This document shows, in pieces, positions 50,342-61,584 of a DNA stretch of 64,000 nt. The position numbers and the translations under genes were made by a program. This DNA is from Providencia vermicola (GTDB lineage Bacteria > Pseudomonadota > Gammaproteobacteria > Enterobacterales > Enterobacteriaceae), in NCBI RefSeq assembly GCF_020381325.1, contig NZ_JAGSPI010000010.1, forward strand, positions 151,473-215,472. Direction: 5' to 3'. The notes beneath the pieces were generated by a model. That model saw only the letters and a program-made list of their open reading frames with translations. It was not told where the DNA came from and made no database searches. Each line of letters starts with the position of its first letter. The stretch's first letter is position 1.

Positions 50342-50782
50342 CTATAGTTCGTTTGCCCAAATTTTAACCCATTCCCCTGCGGGATCTTCTGGGATTTCGT
50401 GTTTTTGGATGTCTATTTCAAAACATTCACCGATCCGTTTAGCCCCTTTTTCGCTTAATAGGGTATCTAGTTTATGGATCGCACCGCAGAAAGTGTCATA
50501 TTCCGAGCTACCGATCCCAACAGCACCGAACATCACTTGGCTGAGATCTGGTGAGCTTTCTTCTATAGCATCAAAGAACGGTTGAATACTTTCAGGTAGA
50601 TCACCTGCTCCGTGAGTCGAACTCACCACCAGCCAAATGCCTTCAAGTGTTAAATCATCAAGCTCTGGACCATGTTGAATATCTGTTTCATAACCAAGTT
50701 CATCTAAAATCTCAGCCATGTGCTCAGCAACATACTCTGCACTGCCCATTGTACTGCCACTTATTAAGGTTACTTTTGTCAT
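50342..50782 (-). CDS. mioC: FMN-binding protein MioC
   Basis: A small flavodoxin (146 residues) reported to support biotin synthase activity. The FMN phosphate loop SGSTMGSAEYVAEHMAE and the motif SSTHGAGDLPESIQPFFDAI are clear. It is next to oriC and transcribed toward the origin, which in E. coli affects initiation mildly. A perfect DnaA box lies in its upstream region. Confidence 0.96.
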   Translation of the reverse strand: MTKVTLISGSTMGSAEYVAEHMAEILDELGYETDIQHGPELDDLTLEGIWLVVSSTHGAGDLPESIQPFFDAIEESSPDLSQVMFGAVGIGSSEYDTFCGAIHKLDTLLSEKGAKRIGECFEIDIQKHEIPEDPAGEWVKIWANEL

Positions 50783-50843
50783 GGTGATTCTCTTTCACAA
50801 TAATAGGGCGCTATTGTACGCTGTGAATGAGCTGGGATCTACC

Positions 50844-50852
50844 TGTGGATAA
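50844..50852. promoter_or_regulatory. DnaA box in the mioC promoter region
   Basis: TGTGGATAA is a perfect DnaA box in the 92-base gap between asnC and mioC. In E. coli a DnaA box here represses mioC transcription. TACAAT on the minus strand (50814-50819) is a plausible mioC -10. Confidence 0.7.
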
Positions 50853-50874
50853 TGTGGTTATATCATTTTTTTTT

Positions 50875-51336
50875 CTAAGGGGTGATTGTACGTAAGATCG
50901 GGTTCTGTAAGGAGATCAGGGTTTCCGTAGATTGAATCTCATCAATTGTTTGAATTTTGTTGATAAGTACGTCTTGCAGGGCATCAATTGATTTGCACAT
51001 GACCTTAATGAAAATGCTGTATTGACCTGTTGTGTAATACACTTCGACCACTTCTTCTAAGGCATCCAATTTTTTTAATGCTGTTGGGTAATCCTTTGCA
51101 CTTTTTAAAATAATGCCAATAAAGCAGCAGACATCAAAACCTAACTGTTTTGGGTTTATATCAATACGGGTGCCTTTAATGATCCCTGCTTGTTTCATTT
51201 TTTCGACACGGACATGAATAGTCCCAGGGCTTACTGCAAATTTTTTGGCTAATTCTGCATAAGGCGTACGTGCATTTCTCATTAATTCGTGAAGTATGTC
51301 ACGATCGAGATTATCGATTTGATAATTTTCTGGCAT
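50875..51336 (-). CDS. asnC: AsnC transcriptional regulator
   Basis: An Lrp/AsnC-family regulator, 153 residues, which activates asnA when asparagine is low. The N-terminal helix-turn-helix (PYAELAKKFAVSPGTIHVRV) and the C-terminal ligand-binding RAM domain (EVYYTTGQYSIFIKVMCKS) are visible. It is divergent from asnA across 162 bases, which must contain both promoters and the AsnC sites; I could not delimit them. Confidence 0.97.
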   Translation of the reverse strand: MPENYQIDNLDRDILHELMRNARTPYAELAKKFAVSPGTIHVRVEKMKQAGIIKGTRIDINPKQLGFDVCCFIGIILKSAKDYPTALKKLDALEEVVEVYYTTGQYSIFIKVMCKSIDALQDVLINKIQTIDEIQSTETLISLQNPILRTITP

Positions 51337-51498
51337 TATTCCACCTCTATTTTAACGATTATTCATTTTTATACCTATTTTTTTAAATAAAATAAATAGT
51401 AAAGGCTTTTTTTAATGATGGATATTGAATTTATACCTCATTTTGTTGCTTAATCTATACATCAGCTAATACAGCAAACAAATTATGGGTAAAAAATT

Positions 51499-52491
51499 AT
51501 GGACAAGTCATTCATTGAACATCAGCAACAAATTAGTTTTGTAAAATCCTATTTCTCACGTTTACTTGAAAAAGAACTCGGTCTAATTGAAGTTCAAGGG
51601 CCTATCCTGAGTCGTCTTGGTGATGGTACACAAGATAACTTATCAGGCAGTGAAAAAGCGGTTCAAGTAAAAGTGAAATCAATCCCAGGTGCGACCTTTG
51701 AAGTGGTGCACTCATTGGCTAAATGGAAACGTAAAACGTTAGGTCGTTTTGGTTTCAGTGAAGGCCAAGGACTCTATACGCATATGAAAGCGTTACGTCC
51801 GGACGAAGATCGCTTAACCCCAATCCACTCCGTCTATGTCGATCAGTGGGATTGGGAAAAAGTGATGGCAGATGAGGAACGTACACTTCCTTATTTGAAA
51901 CAGACAGTGGGTAAAATCTATAAGGCAATAAAAGAAACAGAAGCTGCCGTAAGTAAAGAGTTTGGACTGGCACCGTTCCTGCCAGACCAAATTCACTTTA
52001 TCCACAGTGAAGAGCTGTTACAGCGCTACCCTGACCTTGATGCTAAAGGCCGTGAGCGCGCAATCGCGAAGGAACTTGGTGCTGTTTTCCTTATTGGTAT
52101 CGGTGGTAAGTTATCCAGCGGTGAATCACACGATGTACGTGCACCAGACTATGACGACTGGACAACAGAAAACGAAGACGGTTTTTGTGGTTTAAACGGT
52201 GACATCCTTGTGTGGAACCCTGTATTACAAGACGCATTTGAGCTGTCTTCCATGGGGATCCGTGTTAGCCCTGAATGCTTAACACGTCAATTAAGCCTGA
52301 CACAAGATGAAAAACGGATGGAATTAGAGTGGCACCAAGCGCTAGTTAAAGGTGAAATGCCACAAACCATTGGTGGTGGTATTGGCCAATCCCGTTTAGT
52401 GATGCTACTTCTGCAACGCCAGCACATTGGCCAAGTTCAATGCGGTGTTTGGGCGCCAGACATGCAAGAATCTGTTGAAGGTATGCTGTAA
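51499..52491 (+). CDS. asnA: Aspartate--ammonia ligase
   Basis: This is the ammonia-dependent asparagine synthetase, 330 residues as in E. coli. The N-terminus reads [20 protein letters not shown]; the motifs [35 protein letters not shown] (seen as [14 protein letters not shown]) and the ATP-binding [15 protein letters not shown] are present. It resembles a class II tRNA synthetase core. Its stop codon abuts the stop of the convergent viaA, with no terminator between them. Confidence 0.98.
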   Translation: MDKSFIEHQQQISFVKSYFSRLLEKELGLIEVQGPILSRLGDGTQDNLSGSEKAVQVKVKSIPGATFEVVHSLAKWKRKTLGRFGFSEGQGLYTHMKALRPDEDRLTPIHSVYVDQWDWEKVMADEERTLPYLKQTVGKIYKAIKETEAAVSKEFGLAPFLPDQIHFIHSEELLQRYPDLDAKGRERAIAKELGAVFLIGIGGKLSSGESHDVRAPDYDDWTTENEDGFCGLNGDILVWNPVLQDAFELSSMGIRVSPECLTRQLSLTQDEKRMELEWHQALVKGEMPQTIGGGIGQSRLVMLLLQRQHIGQVQCGVWAPDMQESVEGML

Positions 52492-53949
52492 TTAGCGACT
52501 AAAGCGGCGTAAAAGCCTGCTTTTTAACCCGGTGTCAAAACGCCAAATATGGTCAAAGATCTTCATGATGCCGGGTTTCCCATAATTTGACACCGATACC
52601 GCATGGAAGCGGTATTTCCCTTTCTTCTGCATCGTTTTTATTTTTTGAATGAGTTCATCGGGCAAACGTTGAGCTACAAAATCAGAAATGACCACGGCAT
52701 CGGCATCCATCCATTGCTTAGACTCTAGTTTGACAGTTGTTTCTTGCAAACATGCTGCGAGGTCTGTTCCGCCTTTAAATGTTTGATGTAAAAACCGAAT
52801 GCATTGTTCCAGCCCATCTGCAGATAATAAATCGTAATGCACAATATCCGTAGAAAACAGCATCACATGGCACGCACGGTTATCGGCTAACGCAATTTTC
52901 ATTAGCGCAAGGCAAAATGCCTTTGCACAACGCTCATTTAACCCGCCCATTGAGCCTGATGTATCAATACACACCACAAATGGCCCTCTAGGTTGCTCTT
53001 CATCATGGTGATGTGTAATGGGGCGTAGTACTTTTCTTTCTTGCCAGCTATCTCCCTGTAATCGATAAGTTAATAGCTGTTTTTCCAGTAATTTTCGATA
53101 AAATTCAAATTCAATTTCTTCAATACCCAACATCGCAAGTTCCGCGGGTAATAAACGCAAAATATCATCGCTTTGGTTTAAGCCATTAACTTGCTCTGGT
53201 ACTGTTTCAGGCACTTTTTCCATGATCGTCATTGGCTCTAACACCACACTATCATCAGGAATAGCTTGTGCTGTTTGGCTGCGCCCTAATAATTGAGCTA
53301 TTTTTTCGAGTTCAGGTTGCTGACGTAAAAATTCACTGTAGCGATTTAATAACTGGTCATTATAAGCGGAGGTCATATTCACCCCTTTGCTTAAATCCCA
53401 CAAACGTCCTGCTGCCCGTTCATTTTCACCCAAAATATCTTCTAAATTTCCACTCAAGGCTAACCTGCGTTGCAATTCCGCCAGCAATTGCTCTTTTTCT
53501 TGCTCTAATAACTCTTTATGCAGGGTGGTGACTTGTAAAATTAAGCTGACTCGCCACTTTTGTACAAACAAAGCTTGCCTTGCACTGCGATTTTCAATTT
53601 TACCACTTTGTAATTGATTTGCTTCTCGGTAAAACGGCGAGTCGATTTGGTTAAGTCTTTCTATTACAGAAGGAAGTCGCGTAAAAAAAGCATCCGTTGA
53701 GATACCAAGGGATTGTCGGTACAGTTCAAACTCTTCAGAAAGTTGTGCGGGAACTAACGCATCTTGTAAGCGTTGTTTCAGGTCTGTTTTCCAACTGGAC
53801 AAGTCTTTTAACAATGCTTTTTTTAAACGAGGATGTTTTTCAAAAAACACCGCTAATTGAGGTGTAGCAAGAAGCGAGATAATAATCTCTTCAATTAGTT
53901 GGCTTTCATTAACCGAAAGCAGCATCTCTAGAGTGGCTAAACTCATCAT
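52492..53949 (-). CDS. viaA: VWA-domain protein ViaA
   Basis: This is the partner of the MoxR-type ATPase RavA. It has 485 residues (E. coli 483). A helical N-terminal region is followed by a von Willebrand A domain with the metal site [17 protein letters not shown] and [12 protein letters not shown], ending [19 protein letters not shown]. RavA-ViaA has been tied to respiratory complexes, iron-sulfur proteins and aminoglycoside sensitivity in E. coli. It starts 2 bases after ravA, so the two are coupled. Confidence 0.96.
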   Translation of the reverse strand: MMSLATLEMLLSVNESQLIEEIIISLLATPQLAVFFEKHPRLKKALLKDLSSWKTDLKQRLQDALVPAQLSEEFELYRQSLGISTDAFFTRLPSVIERLNQIDSPFYREANQLQSGKIENRSARQALFVQKWRVSLILQVTTLHKELLEQEKEQLLAELQRRLALSGNLEDILGENERAAGRLWDLSKGVNMTSAYNDQLLNRYSEFLRQQPELEKIAQLLGRSQTAQAIPDDSVVLEPMTIMEKVPETVPEQVNGLNQSDDILRLLPAELAMLGIEEIEFEFYRKLLEKQLLTYRLQGDSWQERKVLRPITHHHDEEQPRGPFVVCIDTSGSMGGLNERCAKAFCLALMKIALADNRACHVMLFSTDIVHYDLLSADGLEQCIRFLHQTFKGGTDLAACLQETTVKLESKQWMDADAVVISDFVAQRLPDELIQKIKTMQKKGKYRFHAVSVSNYGKPGIMKIFDHIWRFDTGLKSRLLRRFSR

Positions 53950-53951
53950 AA

Positions 53952-55469
53952 TTATTCAGCCACTTTCCCTGTGATCTGGTTACGTAATTGCGTTAATTTC
54001 TCTGAAAGTTGTAGAAAACTTTGCTCAATATCTGCCAACCAATGGGGTTCAATAAAAAGATTGGGTTGCTGTTTTTCAAATTGATAGCGAGCGCCTTGGA
54101 TATCAGATTGAATGTTATCCAGCTTATCTAACCATTCTTGGTTATTTGATGTGGGGGGTTGTGCCGCTGTTTTATCTTGGATATATAATGTTGATGATTG
54201 ATGGCTTATATCTAATAACTGTACCTGATTTAAATTATTCACCTCAGCGGCAATTTCTTGTGCAAAACCAATACCATTTAGATGTGCGGATAACGTCGTA
54301 CCTTTATTTAAAAATAAAGTGAGTGCTTTTTTGTCTGTGGTAACAAATGTCACTTTCATATTATGCAATTGCAATGGACGATGTAAAAACAGCGTAATCC
54401 GTCCTTCCTGAACATGCTCAGGCAGCACATATGAGGCCTTGCGGGCAAACATCGCATTGTTTTTATTTACTTTAAAGGCATCTTGACTGTTTTGATCTTG
54501 CGTAGATGACATCCACTGTTGGTAAATTTGCTCAATTTCACGGGTGAATTTACGCTGCTGCCAACCCTCTTCTTGTAAAAGTGATTGAATTAACTGCGGT
54601 AATGCATTCATGGATTGCATATCGTGCCACAGGCAATCTTTTAAAAGCACAATATCAAGGGGAGAAACACTGCTACGGCCATTAAAAAATGCACTTGCTT
54701 GTAATAAATAAACGGCTTTTTTCCAACGTCTATCCGAGACATAAACTTGCTTGTCAGTAGCATCCAATTGCTGGCGCAGCTGGTAGACTAGCTCAAAACA
54801 GTGATCGGGCAGCGTAATTTTGGGGATTTCTTGTTGCCATTGTTGATATTCTTCATCACTGATTTTTAAATGCTCAGGGATTTGAGATTCTTCTAATGAT
54901 GATTTTCCTGTTAATAATGCACGAAAGTTTTGTTTTTCCTGTACTTTATCAAGCCAGATACGCACTAACATGCGGTCAAAAAGAGCTTCTAAACTATTAT
55001 CTGCATCAGGCAATTCGTTTGAAGCCGTGACGAGCAAACGCATGGGGATAGCTTTTTCTTCATCACCATTACGGAATTTGCGCTCATTGATAGCCGTTAA
55101 TAGTGTATTGAGAATAGCTGGACCAGCTTTCCAGATTTCATCCAAGAAAACCACTTCAGCATCAGGTAAATAGCCTTTAGTTAAGCGTTCATAGCGTCCT
55201 TCATCTTTTAAGGCTTGAATGGATAACGGCCCGAAAATTTCTTCAGGGGTCGAAAAGCGCGTCATTAAATACTCAAATGCATGGGCATGACGGAAGGCAT
55301 ATTTCATTCTTCGCGCAATTAAGCTTTTAGCAATCCCTGGAGGGCCTAATAGAAAGACACTTTCACCACTGAGTGTGGCTAGTAAACACAAGCGTATTGC
55401 CTGTTGGCGTTCATACAAACCGCTTTCAAGGTAATTACTCAGTTGGGCGATACGCTCAGCAAGTTGCAT
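53952..55469 (-). CDS. ravA: MoxR-family AAA+ ATPase RavA
   Basis: A hexameric AAA+ ATPase of 505 residues (E. coli 498). The Walker A variant is [14 protein letters not shown] at about 42-55, Walker B is [15 protein letters not shown], and the sensor segment is [22 protein letters not shown]-terminal LARA-type beta domain follows (about 330-440). It forms an operon with viaA. In E. coli kup lies between ravA and rbsD; here kup is absent and ravA faces the rbs promoter directly. Confidence 0.95.
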   Translation of the reverse strand: MQLAERIAQLSNYLESGLYERQQAIRLCLLATLSGESVFLLGPPGIAKSLIARRMKYAFRHAHAFEYLMTRFSTPEEIFGPLSIQALKDEGRYERLTKGYLPDAEVVFLDEIWKAGPAILNTLLTAINERKFRNGDEEKAIPMRLLVTASNELPDADNSLEALFDRMLVRIWLDKVQEKQNFRALLTGKSSLEESQIPEHLKISDEEYQQWQQEIPKITLPDHCFELVYQLRQQLDATDKQVYVSDRRWKKAVYLLQASAFFNGRSSVSPLDIVLLKDCLWHDMQSMNALPQLIQSLLQEEGWQQRKFTREIEQIYQQWMSSTQDQNSQDAFKVNKNNAMFARKASYVLPEHVQEGRITLFLHRPLQLHNMKVTFVTTDKKALTLFLNKGTTLSAHLNGIGFAQEIAAEVNNLNQVQLLDISHQSSTLYIQDKTAAQPPTSNNQEWLDKLDNIQSDIQGARYQFEKQQPNLFIEPHWLADIEQSFLQLSEKLTQLRNQITGKVAE

Positions 55470-55637
55470 AACAGTTCCTTTCTATTGGAGAGTTATTGAT
55501 AAAGGCTATCAATTCCTTTTATTACATACTGCGACCATTTTTTCCATTTTTCTTTGATGTACCCCAAAAAACAAGAAAAAACGATTCAGCTATAAGTGAT
55601 TCAATAAGTTATTGTTTTTAATCTTTTCCAGAGTCAA

Positions 55638-55649
55638 CGAAACGTTTCG
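55638..55649. promoter_or_regulatory. RbsR-type operator, distal
   Basis: CGAAACGTTTCG is a perfect 12-base palindrome identical to the core of the operator nearer to rbsD. It lies just upstream of the rbs -35 and fits a LacI/GalR-family protein such as RbsR. Two sites would allow looping or cooperative repression. Confidence 0.7.
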
Positions 55650-55678
55650 ATAGCGATCACAAATATCGATTATCAATA

Positions 55679-55706
55679 TTGAGTTGTGACTCATCTAAAC
55701 TATGAT
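55679..55706 (+). promoter_or_regulatory. rbs operon promoter
   Basis: TTGAGT (55679-55684) and TATGAT (55701-55706) are separated by 16 bases. The proximal RbsR-type palindrome starts 3 bases after the -10 and so covers the transcription start. The sequence AGTTGTGACTC between the boxes might be part of a poor CRP site. Confidence 0.65.
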
Positions 55707-55708
55707 TA

Positions 55709-55732
55709 GATAAGCGAAACGTTTCGCTTATC
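55709..55732. promoter_or_regulatory. RbsR-type operator, proximal
   Basis: A perfect 24-base palindrome centred on AACGTT, with core GCGAAACGTTTCGC. It lies between the -10 and the rbsD start, an ideal place for repression by RbsR when ribose is absent. Confidence 0.85.
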
Positions 55733-55750
55733 AGAAATGGCGGTGAAAAA

Positions 55751-56170
55751 ATGAAAAAAGGTGTTCTGCTTAATGCCAATATTACTTCAGTGATTGCGAA
55801 ATTAGGTCATACCGACCAAATCACACTGGCAGATGCAGGTTTGCCCATTTCAGCGGGACCTGAGCGGATTGATTTAGCAATAACGCAAGGGTTACCCGAT
55901 TTCATGGCTGTTTTACGGGTGGTTACGCAAGAAATGCAGGTCGAAAAAGCCATTATTGCTGAAGAAATTAGCGCGATGAATCCCACCATGAAAACGGCAA
56001 TTTTAACGCATTTGAACGACCTACAAACTGTGCAAGGCAATCAAATCGAAATTATCTATTGTAGTCATGAACACTTTAAACAGCTGACGCATGACAGCAA
56101 AGCGGTCATTAGAACAGGGGAATGTTCGCCATTTGCGAATGTAATCCTCTGTTCTGGTGTGACTTTCTGA
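55751..56170 (+). CDS. rbsD: D-ribose pyranase
   Basis: RbsD interconverts the beta-pyranose and beta-furanose forms of D-ribose so that RbsK can use it. It has 139 residues as in E. coli. The N-terminus [20 protein letters not shown], the active-site region [18 protein letters not shown] and the C-terminus [19 protein letters not shown] fit the family. It is the first gene of rbsDACBKR. Confidence 0.97.
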   Translation: MKKGVLLNANITSVIAKLGHTDQITLADAGLPISAGPERIDLAITQGLPDFMAVLRVVTQEMQVEKAIIAEEISAMNPTMKTAILTHLNDLQTVQGNQIEIIYCSHEHFKQLTHDSKAVIRTGECSPFANVILCSGVTF

Positions 56171-56177
56171 GGTGACT

Positions 56178-57692
56178 ATGCAACCTTTATTAGAACTTAT
56201 CGGTATCGATAAATCATTTCCGGGTGTGAAAGCACTCAGCGGTGCGACATTAAATGTCTACCCAGGAAAAGTCATGGCGCTGGTGGGGGAAAATGGGGCT
56301 GGTAAGTCAACCATGATGAAAGTGCTTACGGGGATCTATCAAAAAGACGCAGGTAAAATTCGCTTTCTAGGCAAAGAAGTGGCGTTTAATGGGCCTAAAA
56401 GTTCCCAAGAAGCGGGTATTGGTATTATTCACCAAGAATTAAACCTGATCCCTGAGCTGACTATTGCAGAAAACATTTTCCTTGGGCGCGAGTTTGTTAG
56501 TGCGTTTGGCAAAATAGACTGGAAAAAAATGTTCAGTGAATCGGACAAACTGCTAAAACGTCTTAACCTTGATTATGATAGCCACCAAACCATTGCCGAG
56601 CTTTCGATTGGTGAGCAGCAAATGGTCGAAATTGCTAAAGTTCTCAGCTTTCAATCCCAAGTGATCATCATGGATGAGCCGACAGATGCCCTCACTGATA
56701 CGGAAACTGAATCATTATTCCGCGTTATCGAAGACTTAAAAGCACAAGGCTGCGGTATTGTTTATATCTCTCACCGTTTAAAAGAAATTTTTGAAATTTG
56801 CGATGATGTCACAGTGTTTCGTGATGGCCAGTTTATTGGCGAAAAACCCGTTAGCGAATTAGAAGAAGAAAAACTGATTGAAATGATGGTGGGAAGAAAA
56901 CTTGAAGACCAATACCCACGTGTAGATGTTCAAGCAGGTGGTACCCGTTTACAGCTCGAAAATGTTTCAGGTCCTGGAGTAACAAACGCCAGTTTCACTT
57001 TAAAAAGTGGTGAAATTTTAGGTGTTTCAGGGTTAATGGGCGCAGGGCGAACCGAACTGATGAAAATTATTTATGGTGCAGCCACTAAGAAATCAGGCAC
57101 GATAAAACTGGAAGGCAAACCTGTCAACTTGAAAACCCCGCAAGATGGCCTAAACAGTGGCATTGTGTATATTTCAGAAGACCGTAAGCGTGATGGATTA
57201 GTGTTAGGCATGTCAGTCAAAGAAAACATGTCGTTGACAGCTTTGCGTTATTTCAGCCGTGTGGGTGGCTCGCTTAAACACGGTGAAGAGCAACAAACGG
57301 TCAGCGACTTTATTCGCCTTTTCAATATAAAAACCCCATCGATGAACCAAATCATTGGCAACCTTTCTGGTGGAAATCAACAAAAAGTGGCTATTGCCCG
57401 AGGGTTGATGACCAGGCCAAAGGTATTGATCCTTGATGAACCAACGCGTGGTGTTGATGTCGGGGCAAAAAAAGAAATTTATCAGCTAATTAACCAATTT
57501 AAGAAAGAAGGGCTGAGCATCATTTTAGTGTCTTCAGAAATGCCTGAAGTGATTGGAATGAGTGACCGCATTTTGGTGATGCACGAAGGTCATATCAGCG
57601 GTGAGTTCACAGCCAAAGACGCGACTCAGGAAGCCTTAATGGCTGCCGCAGTGGGTAAAAATTACGGCTCAGTTCAGGAGTTATCAGTATGA
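56178..57692 (+). CDS. rbsA: Ribose ABC transporter ATP-binding protein
   Basis: A double ATPase of 504 residues that powers ribose import. The first P-loop is [16 protein letters not shown]. The second domain has the family's degenerate P-loop [12 protein letters not shown]. The signatures [16 protein letters not shown] and [16 protein letters not shown] are both present. I chose ATG at 56178 ([14 protein letters not shown]), because GAGG lies 5 bases upstream and the protein then aligns with E. coli; an in-frame GTG at 56172 overlaps that ribosome binding site. The stop overlaps the rbsC start. Confidence 0.97.
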   Translation: MQPLLELIGIDKSFPGVKALSGATLNVYPGKVMALVGENGAGKSTMMKVLTGIYQKDAGKIRFLGKEVAFNGPKSSQEAGIGIIHQELNLIPELTIAENIFLGREFVSAFGKIDWKKMFSESDKLLKRLNLDYDSHQTIAELSIGEQQMVEIAKVLSFQSQVIIMDEPTDALTDTETESLFRVIEDLKAQGCGIVYISHRLKEIFEICDDVTVFRDGQFIGEKPVSELEEEKLIEMMVGRKLEDQYPRVDVQAGGTRLQLENVSGPGVTNASFTLKSGEILGVSGLMGAGRTELMKIIYGAATKKSGTIKLEGKPVNLKTPQDGLNSGIVYISEDRKRDGLVLGMSVKENMSLTALRYFSRVGGSLKHGEEQQTVSDFIRLFNIKTPSMNQIIGNLSGGNQQKVAIARGLMTRPKVLILDEPTRGVDVGAKKEIYQLINQFKKEGLSIILVSSEMPEVIGMSDRILVMHEGHISGEFTAKDATQEALMAAAVGKNYGSVQELSV

Positions 57693-58651
57693 GTTCAACA
57701 ACTGCATCATCAAAACGCTGGTTCAGCAAAGCTTGGCTGATGGAGCAAAAATCGTTAATTGCGCTATTAGTCTTAATTGCTATCGTATCAACATTAAGCC
57801 CTAATTTTTTTACGGTGAATAACCTATTCAATATTTTGCAGCAAACGTCAGTTAACGCCATCATGGCGGTAGGCATGACGTTGGTTATCTTAACGTCAGG
57901 GATTGACCTGTCGGTGGGCTCATTACTTGCACTGACTGGCGCAGTCGCCGCATCGATGGTGGGCGCTGAAGTTAATGCTTTAGTTGCTGTTGCTGGCGCT
58001 CTAACACTTGGCGCAGCAATTGGTGCATGCACTGGGGTTATTGTCGCGAAAGGGAAAGTTCAAGCCTTTATTGCAACATTAGTGATGATGCTTTTATTGC
58101 GCGGTGTTACTCGTGTGTATACCGATGGAAGCCCAATTAATACAGGTTTTAGTGATAATGCAGATTTATTTGGTTGGTTTGGTATTGGTCGCCCATTAGG
58201 TATTCCTACCCCAGTTTGGTTAATGATCATTGTTTTTGCTGCGGCATGGTACATGTTGCACCACACTCGATTAGGCCGTTATATCTATGCGCTAGGTGGC
58301 AATGAAGCGGCAACTCGCTTATCAGGCATTAACGTCGATCGCATCAAAATTATTGTGTATGCCTTATGTGGTTTGCTGGCGGCACTGGCAAGTGTGATTG
58401 AAGTTGCACGTTTGTCATCGGCTCAACCCATGGCAGGTAATGGGTATGAATTGGATGCTATCGCAGCGGTTGTACTCGGTGGTACAAGCCTTGCAGGCGG
58501 AAAAGGGCGTATTGTTGGCACGTTGATTGGTGCATTGATCCTTGGTTTCTTAAACAATGGCTTAAACTTATTAGGTATTTCGTCTAACTATCAGATGATT
58601 GTCAAAGCAGTCGTCATCTTACTTGCGGTACTTGTTGATAATAAAAAATAA
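57689..58651 (+). CDS. rbsC: Ribose ABC transporter permease
   Basis: A membrane permease of 320 residues with about nine or ten hydrophobic segments. The motifs [40 protein letters not shown] and [20 protein letters not shown] are typical of RbsC. Its ATG overlaps the rbsA stop (ATGA), coupling translation. It forms the channel with RbsA and receives ribose from RbsB. Confidence 0.98.
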   Translation: MSSTTASSKRWFSKAWLMEQKSLIALLVLIAIVSTLSPNFFTVNNLFNILQQTSVNAIMAVGMTLVILTSGIDLSVGSLLALTGAVAASMVGAEVNALVAVAGALTLGAAIGACTGVIVAKGKVQAFIATLVMMLLLRGVTRVYTDGSPINTGFSDNADLFGWFGIGRPLGIPTPVWLMIIVFAAAWYMLHHTRLGRYIYALGGNEAATRLSGINVDRIKIIVYALCGLLAALASVIEVARLSSAQPMAGNGYELDAIAAVVLGGTSLAGGKGRIVGTLIGALILGFLNNGLNLLGISSNYQMIVKAVVILLAVLVDNKK

Positions 58652-58669
58652 CCCTACAGGAAAACGATT

Positions 58670-59560
58670 ATGAAACTGAATAAATTAGCTACATTGTTAT
58701 CAGCTGTTGCACTGAGTGCAACCGTTAGTGTTAATGCGATGGCAAAAGACAGTATTGCGTTAGTGATTTCAACACTGAACAACCCTTTCTTTGTCACGAT
58801 GAAAGATAGTGCACAAAAAGAAGCGGACAGACTGGGCTATGAGCTGATTGTCTTAGATTCACAAGATAATCCCGCCAAAGAATTGGCAAACGTCCAGGAC
58901 TTAACGGTTCGTGGAACTAAATTGATGCTAATCAACCCAACAGATTCTGATGCAGTGGGTAACTCTATCTTAATGGCAAACAAAGCAAAAATCCCTGTTA
59001 TTACCTTAGATAGAGCTGCGAATAAAGGTGAGGTAGTCAGTCACGTTGCTTCAGATAACCGTATGGGCGGTAAAATGGCGGCGGATTATATTGCACAAAA
59101 AACAGGCAGCGAAGCCAAAGTTATTCAACTAGAAGGGATTTCAGGTACTTCAGCCGCGCGTGAACGTGGTGAAGGCTTTAATACGGGTGCGAAAGAGCAC
59201 AAATTTAATTTACTGGCGAGTCAGCCTGCGGACTTTGACAGAACCAAAGGCCTTAACGTCATGCAAAACCTGCTTACTGCACATCCAGCGGTTCAAGCCG
59301 TCTTTGCTCAAAATGACGAAATGGCACTGGGAGCATTAAGAGCGCTGCAAACTGCAGGTCGTACTGATGTTTTAGTTGTAGGATTCGATGGTACGAATGA
59401 TGGTATTAAAGCCGTAGAAGGCGGTAAATTAGGCGCAACAATCGCACAGCGTCCTGATCAAATTGGTATTGTCGGCGTGCAGATTGCCGATAAAGTCTTA
59501 AAAGGCGAAAAAGTTGAAGCAACTGTTCCTGTTGAATTGGAATTAGTGGTAAAACAATAA
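58670..59560 (+). CDS. rbsB: Ribose ABC transporter substrate-binding protein
   Basis: A periplasmic ribose-binding protein, 296 residues. The signal peptide is [20 protein letters not shown] with cleavage after about AMA (residue 25). The mature protein begins [20 protein letters not shown]. The ligand-site features [27 protein letters not shown] and [15 protein letters not shown] are present. It also serves as ribose chemoreceptor ligand carrier in E. coli; no chemotaxis gene is here. Confidence 0.98.
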   Translation: MKLNKLATLLSAVALSATVSVNAMAKDSIALVISTLNNPFFVTMKDSAQKEADRLGYELIVLDSQDNPAKELANVQDLTVRGTKLMLINPTDSDAVGNSILMANKAKIPVITLDRAANKGEVVSHVASDNRMGGKMAADYIAQKTGSEAKVIQLEGISGTSAARERGEGFNTGAKEHKFNLLASQPADFDRTKGLNVMQNLLTAHPAVQAVFAQNDEMALGALRALQTAGRTDVLVVGFDGTNDGIKAVEGGKLGATIAQRPDQIGIVGVQIADKVLKGEKVEATVPVELELVVKQ

Positions 59561-59568
59561 GATAAAAT

Positions 59569-59595
59569 AACCGCCGCGATAGCATTTGCGGCGGT
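59569..59595 (+). terminator. Hairpin between rbsB and rbsK
   Basis: A 9-bp GC-rich stem (AACCGCCGC / GCGGCGGTT) has a 9-base loop and a weak T tail. It probably stabilises the upstream rbsB message and reduces read-through into rbsK-rbsR, which fits the higher need for the binding protein. Confidence 0.6.
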
Positions 59596-59643
59596 TTATT
59601 GGTTTTGTGGTTATAAAGTCACAATGAAAAGGATATAAATGTT

Positions 59644-60567
59644 ATGGGTACAGCAAAACTGGTAGTTCTAGGTAGTATTAATGCTGATCATATTTTGAAT
59701 GTTAAGCAATTCCCACAGCCAGGTGAAACTGTTCGTGGCGACAGTTACCAAGTTGCCTTTGGTGGAAAAGGGGCAAACCAAGCTGTAGCTGCTGGTCGTA
59801 GTGGTGCTGACATAACCTTTATAGCCTGTGTGGGTGATGACGATATCGGTGCAAGTATAAAAAAACAGCTTCATCTCGATAATATTAAAACGGAATGCAT
59901 TGATGCAGTTAAAGAGGAAACGACCGGTGTTGCTCTGATTTATGTCAATCAACAAGGGGAAAACATCATTGGTATCAATGCGGGTGCCAATGCGCAACTA
60001 ACAACTCAGAGACTCATGCAATATCAACAAAAAATTATTGAAGCAGATGCCGTCTTAATGCAGCTTGAATCACCGATTGAAACTGTTCAGATGGCTGCTG
60101 AAATTGCAAAGAAAAACAATACTCAAGTCATTTTAAACCCCGCTCCAGCACAATCATTACCAGACTCATTACTAACGCTGGTGGATATTATCACCCCGAA
60201 TGAAACGGAAGCGGAACATTTAACGGGAATTGCCGTTAATGATGACCAAGGTGCCCAAGCCGCGGCAGAAGTATTACACCAAAAAGGGATCAGTAAAGTG
60301 ATGATTACTTTGGGGGCTCGCGGGGTTTGGTATAGCGAAAAAGGCGTACAAGGTAAAATAATTGCGGGGTTTCGCGTAAAAGCAGTGGATACTATTGCGG
60401 CAGGTGATACATTCAATGGGGCATACGTTACCGCTTTACTAGAAGGTAAGGCTGATGAAGATGCCATTATTTTTGCCCATGCGGCGGCGGCGATAGCAGT
60501 AACGCGCCCAGGAGCTCAGCCTTCGGTTCCATGGCGTAAAGAAATTGATCAATTTTTAGCTCAATAG
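59644..60567 (+). CDS. rbsK: Ribokinase
   Basis: This PfkB-family kinase phosphorylates ribose to ribose-5-phosphate. It has 307 residues (E. coli 309). Visible motifs are VLGSINADHILNVKQFPQPG, the PfkB signature 1 region AFGGKGANQAVAAGRSG, signature 2 DTIAAGDTFNGAYVTALLEG (catalytic base D in AAGDTFNG), and AITRPGAQPSVPW-like VTRPGAQPSVPW. The ATG at 59644 has AAAAGGA nine bases upstream; a nearby ATG at 59639 is out of frame. Confidence 0.97.
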   Translation: MGTAKLVVLGSINADHILNVKQFPQPGETVRGDSYQVAFGGKGANQAVAAGRSGADITFIACVGDDDIGASIKKQLHLDNIKTECIDAVKEETTGVALIYVNQQGENIIGINAGANAQLTTQRLMQYQQKIIEADAVLMQLESPIETVQMAAEIAKKNNTQVILNPAPAQSLPDSLLTLVDIITPNETEAEHLTGIAVNDDQGAQAAAEVLHQKGISKVMITLGARGVWYSEKGVQGKIIAGFRVKAVDTIAAGDTFNGAYVTALLEGKADEDAIIFAHAAAAIAVTRPGAQPSVPWRKEIDQFLAQ

Positions 60568-60576
60568 GATTAACTT

Positions 60577-61584
60577 GTGGCAACAATGAAAGATGTGGCT
60601 CGCCTTGCGGGTGTGTCGACATCCACCGTCTCTCACGTTATCAATCAAAATCGCTACGTTAGCGAGAGTATTACTCTGCGCGTTAAAAATGCAATTGAAG
60701 AGCTAAATTACGCCCCTTCGGCATTGGCGAGAAGCTTAAAAATGAATCGCACGAATACTATTGGAATGTTGCTAACAACCAGCAACAACCCATTTTATGC
60801 GGAAGTGGTACGAGGAGTAGAACGGAGTTGCTACGAGCGTGGTTATAGCTTGATTTTGTGCAACACAGAAGGTGACCTTCAACGGATGAATCACAGTTTA
60901 GAAACCCTACTACAAAAGCGGGTTGATGGGTTATTGATCATGTGTACTGAAGTTCAAGGGCCATCAAAAGAGGTACTGGCTCGTTATCCTGCGGTACCGA
61001 CGGTAATGATGGACTGGTCGCCATTTGAATCTGGCGGTGATGTTATCCAAGATAACTCATTTTTAGGGGGCGAAATGGCTACTCGTTACCTAATTAATGC
61101 AGGGTTCACTCGTATTGCTTGCATTGCAGGGCCGCAAGATAAATCACCAGCAAGAGCCCGTCACCAAGGTTTCATTCAGGCTATGAATGATTCTGGTATT
61201 GAAATTAATGAAGATTATCTGATTTTCAGTGACTTTGAATTCGCTGGTGGATTTGAGTCAATGAATGTATTACTTGAATTACCTATCCCACCTCAAGCTA
61301 TTTTCGCGGGTAATGATGCCATGGCAGTTGGGGCTTATCAGGCAATATTCCAGAAGGGAATGAAAGTGCCGGATGATATTTCGATTGTCGGTTATGATGA
61401 TATCGATCTTTCTTCTTATATGATCCCACCATTAACAACCATTCATCAACCAAAAGATGAGTTAGGGCAACAAGCGGTTAATCAACTGATTTATCGAATG
61501 GATAACCCAGAGGCAGAGACCAGTGTGTTAGTACTCACCCCTGAGTTGATTGAGCGCCAGTCTGTTAAGAAGGTGAATTCTTAG
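60577..61584 (+). CDS. rbsR: Ribose operon repressor RbsR
   Basis: A LacI/GalR-family repressor of 335 residues. The N-terminal helix-turn-helix and hinge are [20 protein letters not shown] and [15 protein letters not shown]. The periplasmic-binding-protein-like ligand domain contains [14 protein letters not shown] and [20 protein letters not shown]. The start is GTG at 60577, in agreement with E. coli RbsR ([15 protein letters not shown]). It lies 9 bases after rbsK and overlaps the convergent hsrA by 20 bases. The two palindromes before rbsD are its likely sites. Confidence 0.97.
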   Translation: MATMKDVARLAGVSTSTVSHVINQNRYVSESITLRVKNAIEELNYAPSALARSLKMNRTNTIGMLLTTSNNPFYAEVVRGVERSCYERGYSLILCNTEGDLQRMNHSLETLLQKRVDGLLIMCTEVQGPSKEVLARYPAVPTVMMDWSPFESGGDVIQDNSFLGGEMATRYLINAGFTRIACIAGPQDKSPARARHQGFIQAMNDSGIEINEDYLIFSDFEFAGGFESMNVLLELPIPPQAIFAGNDAMAVGAYQAIFQKGMKVPDDISIVGYDDIDLSSYMIPPLTTIHQPKDELGQQAVNQLIYRMDNPEAETSVLVLTPELIERQSVKKVNS

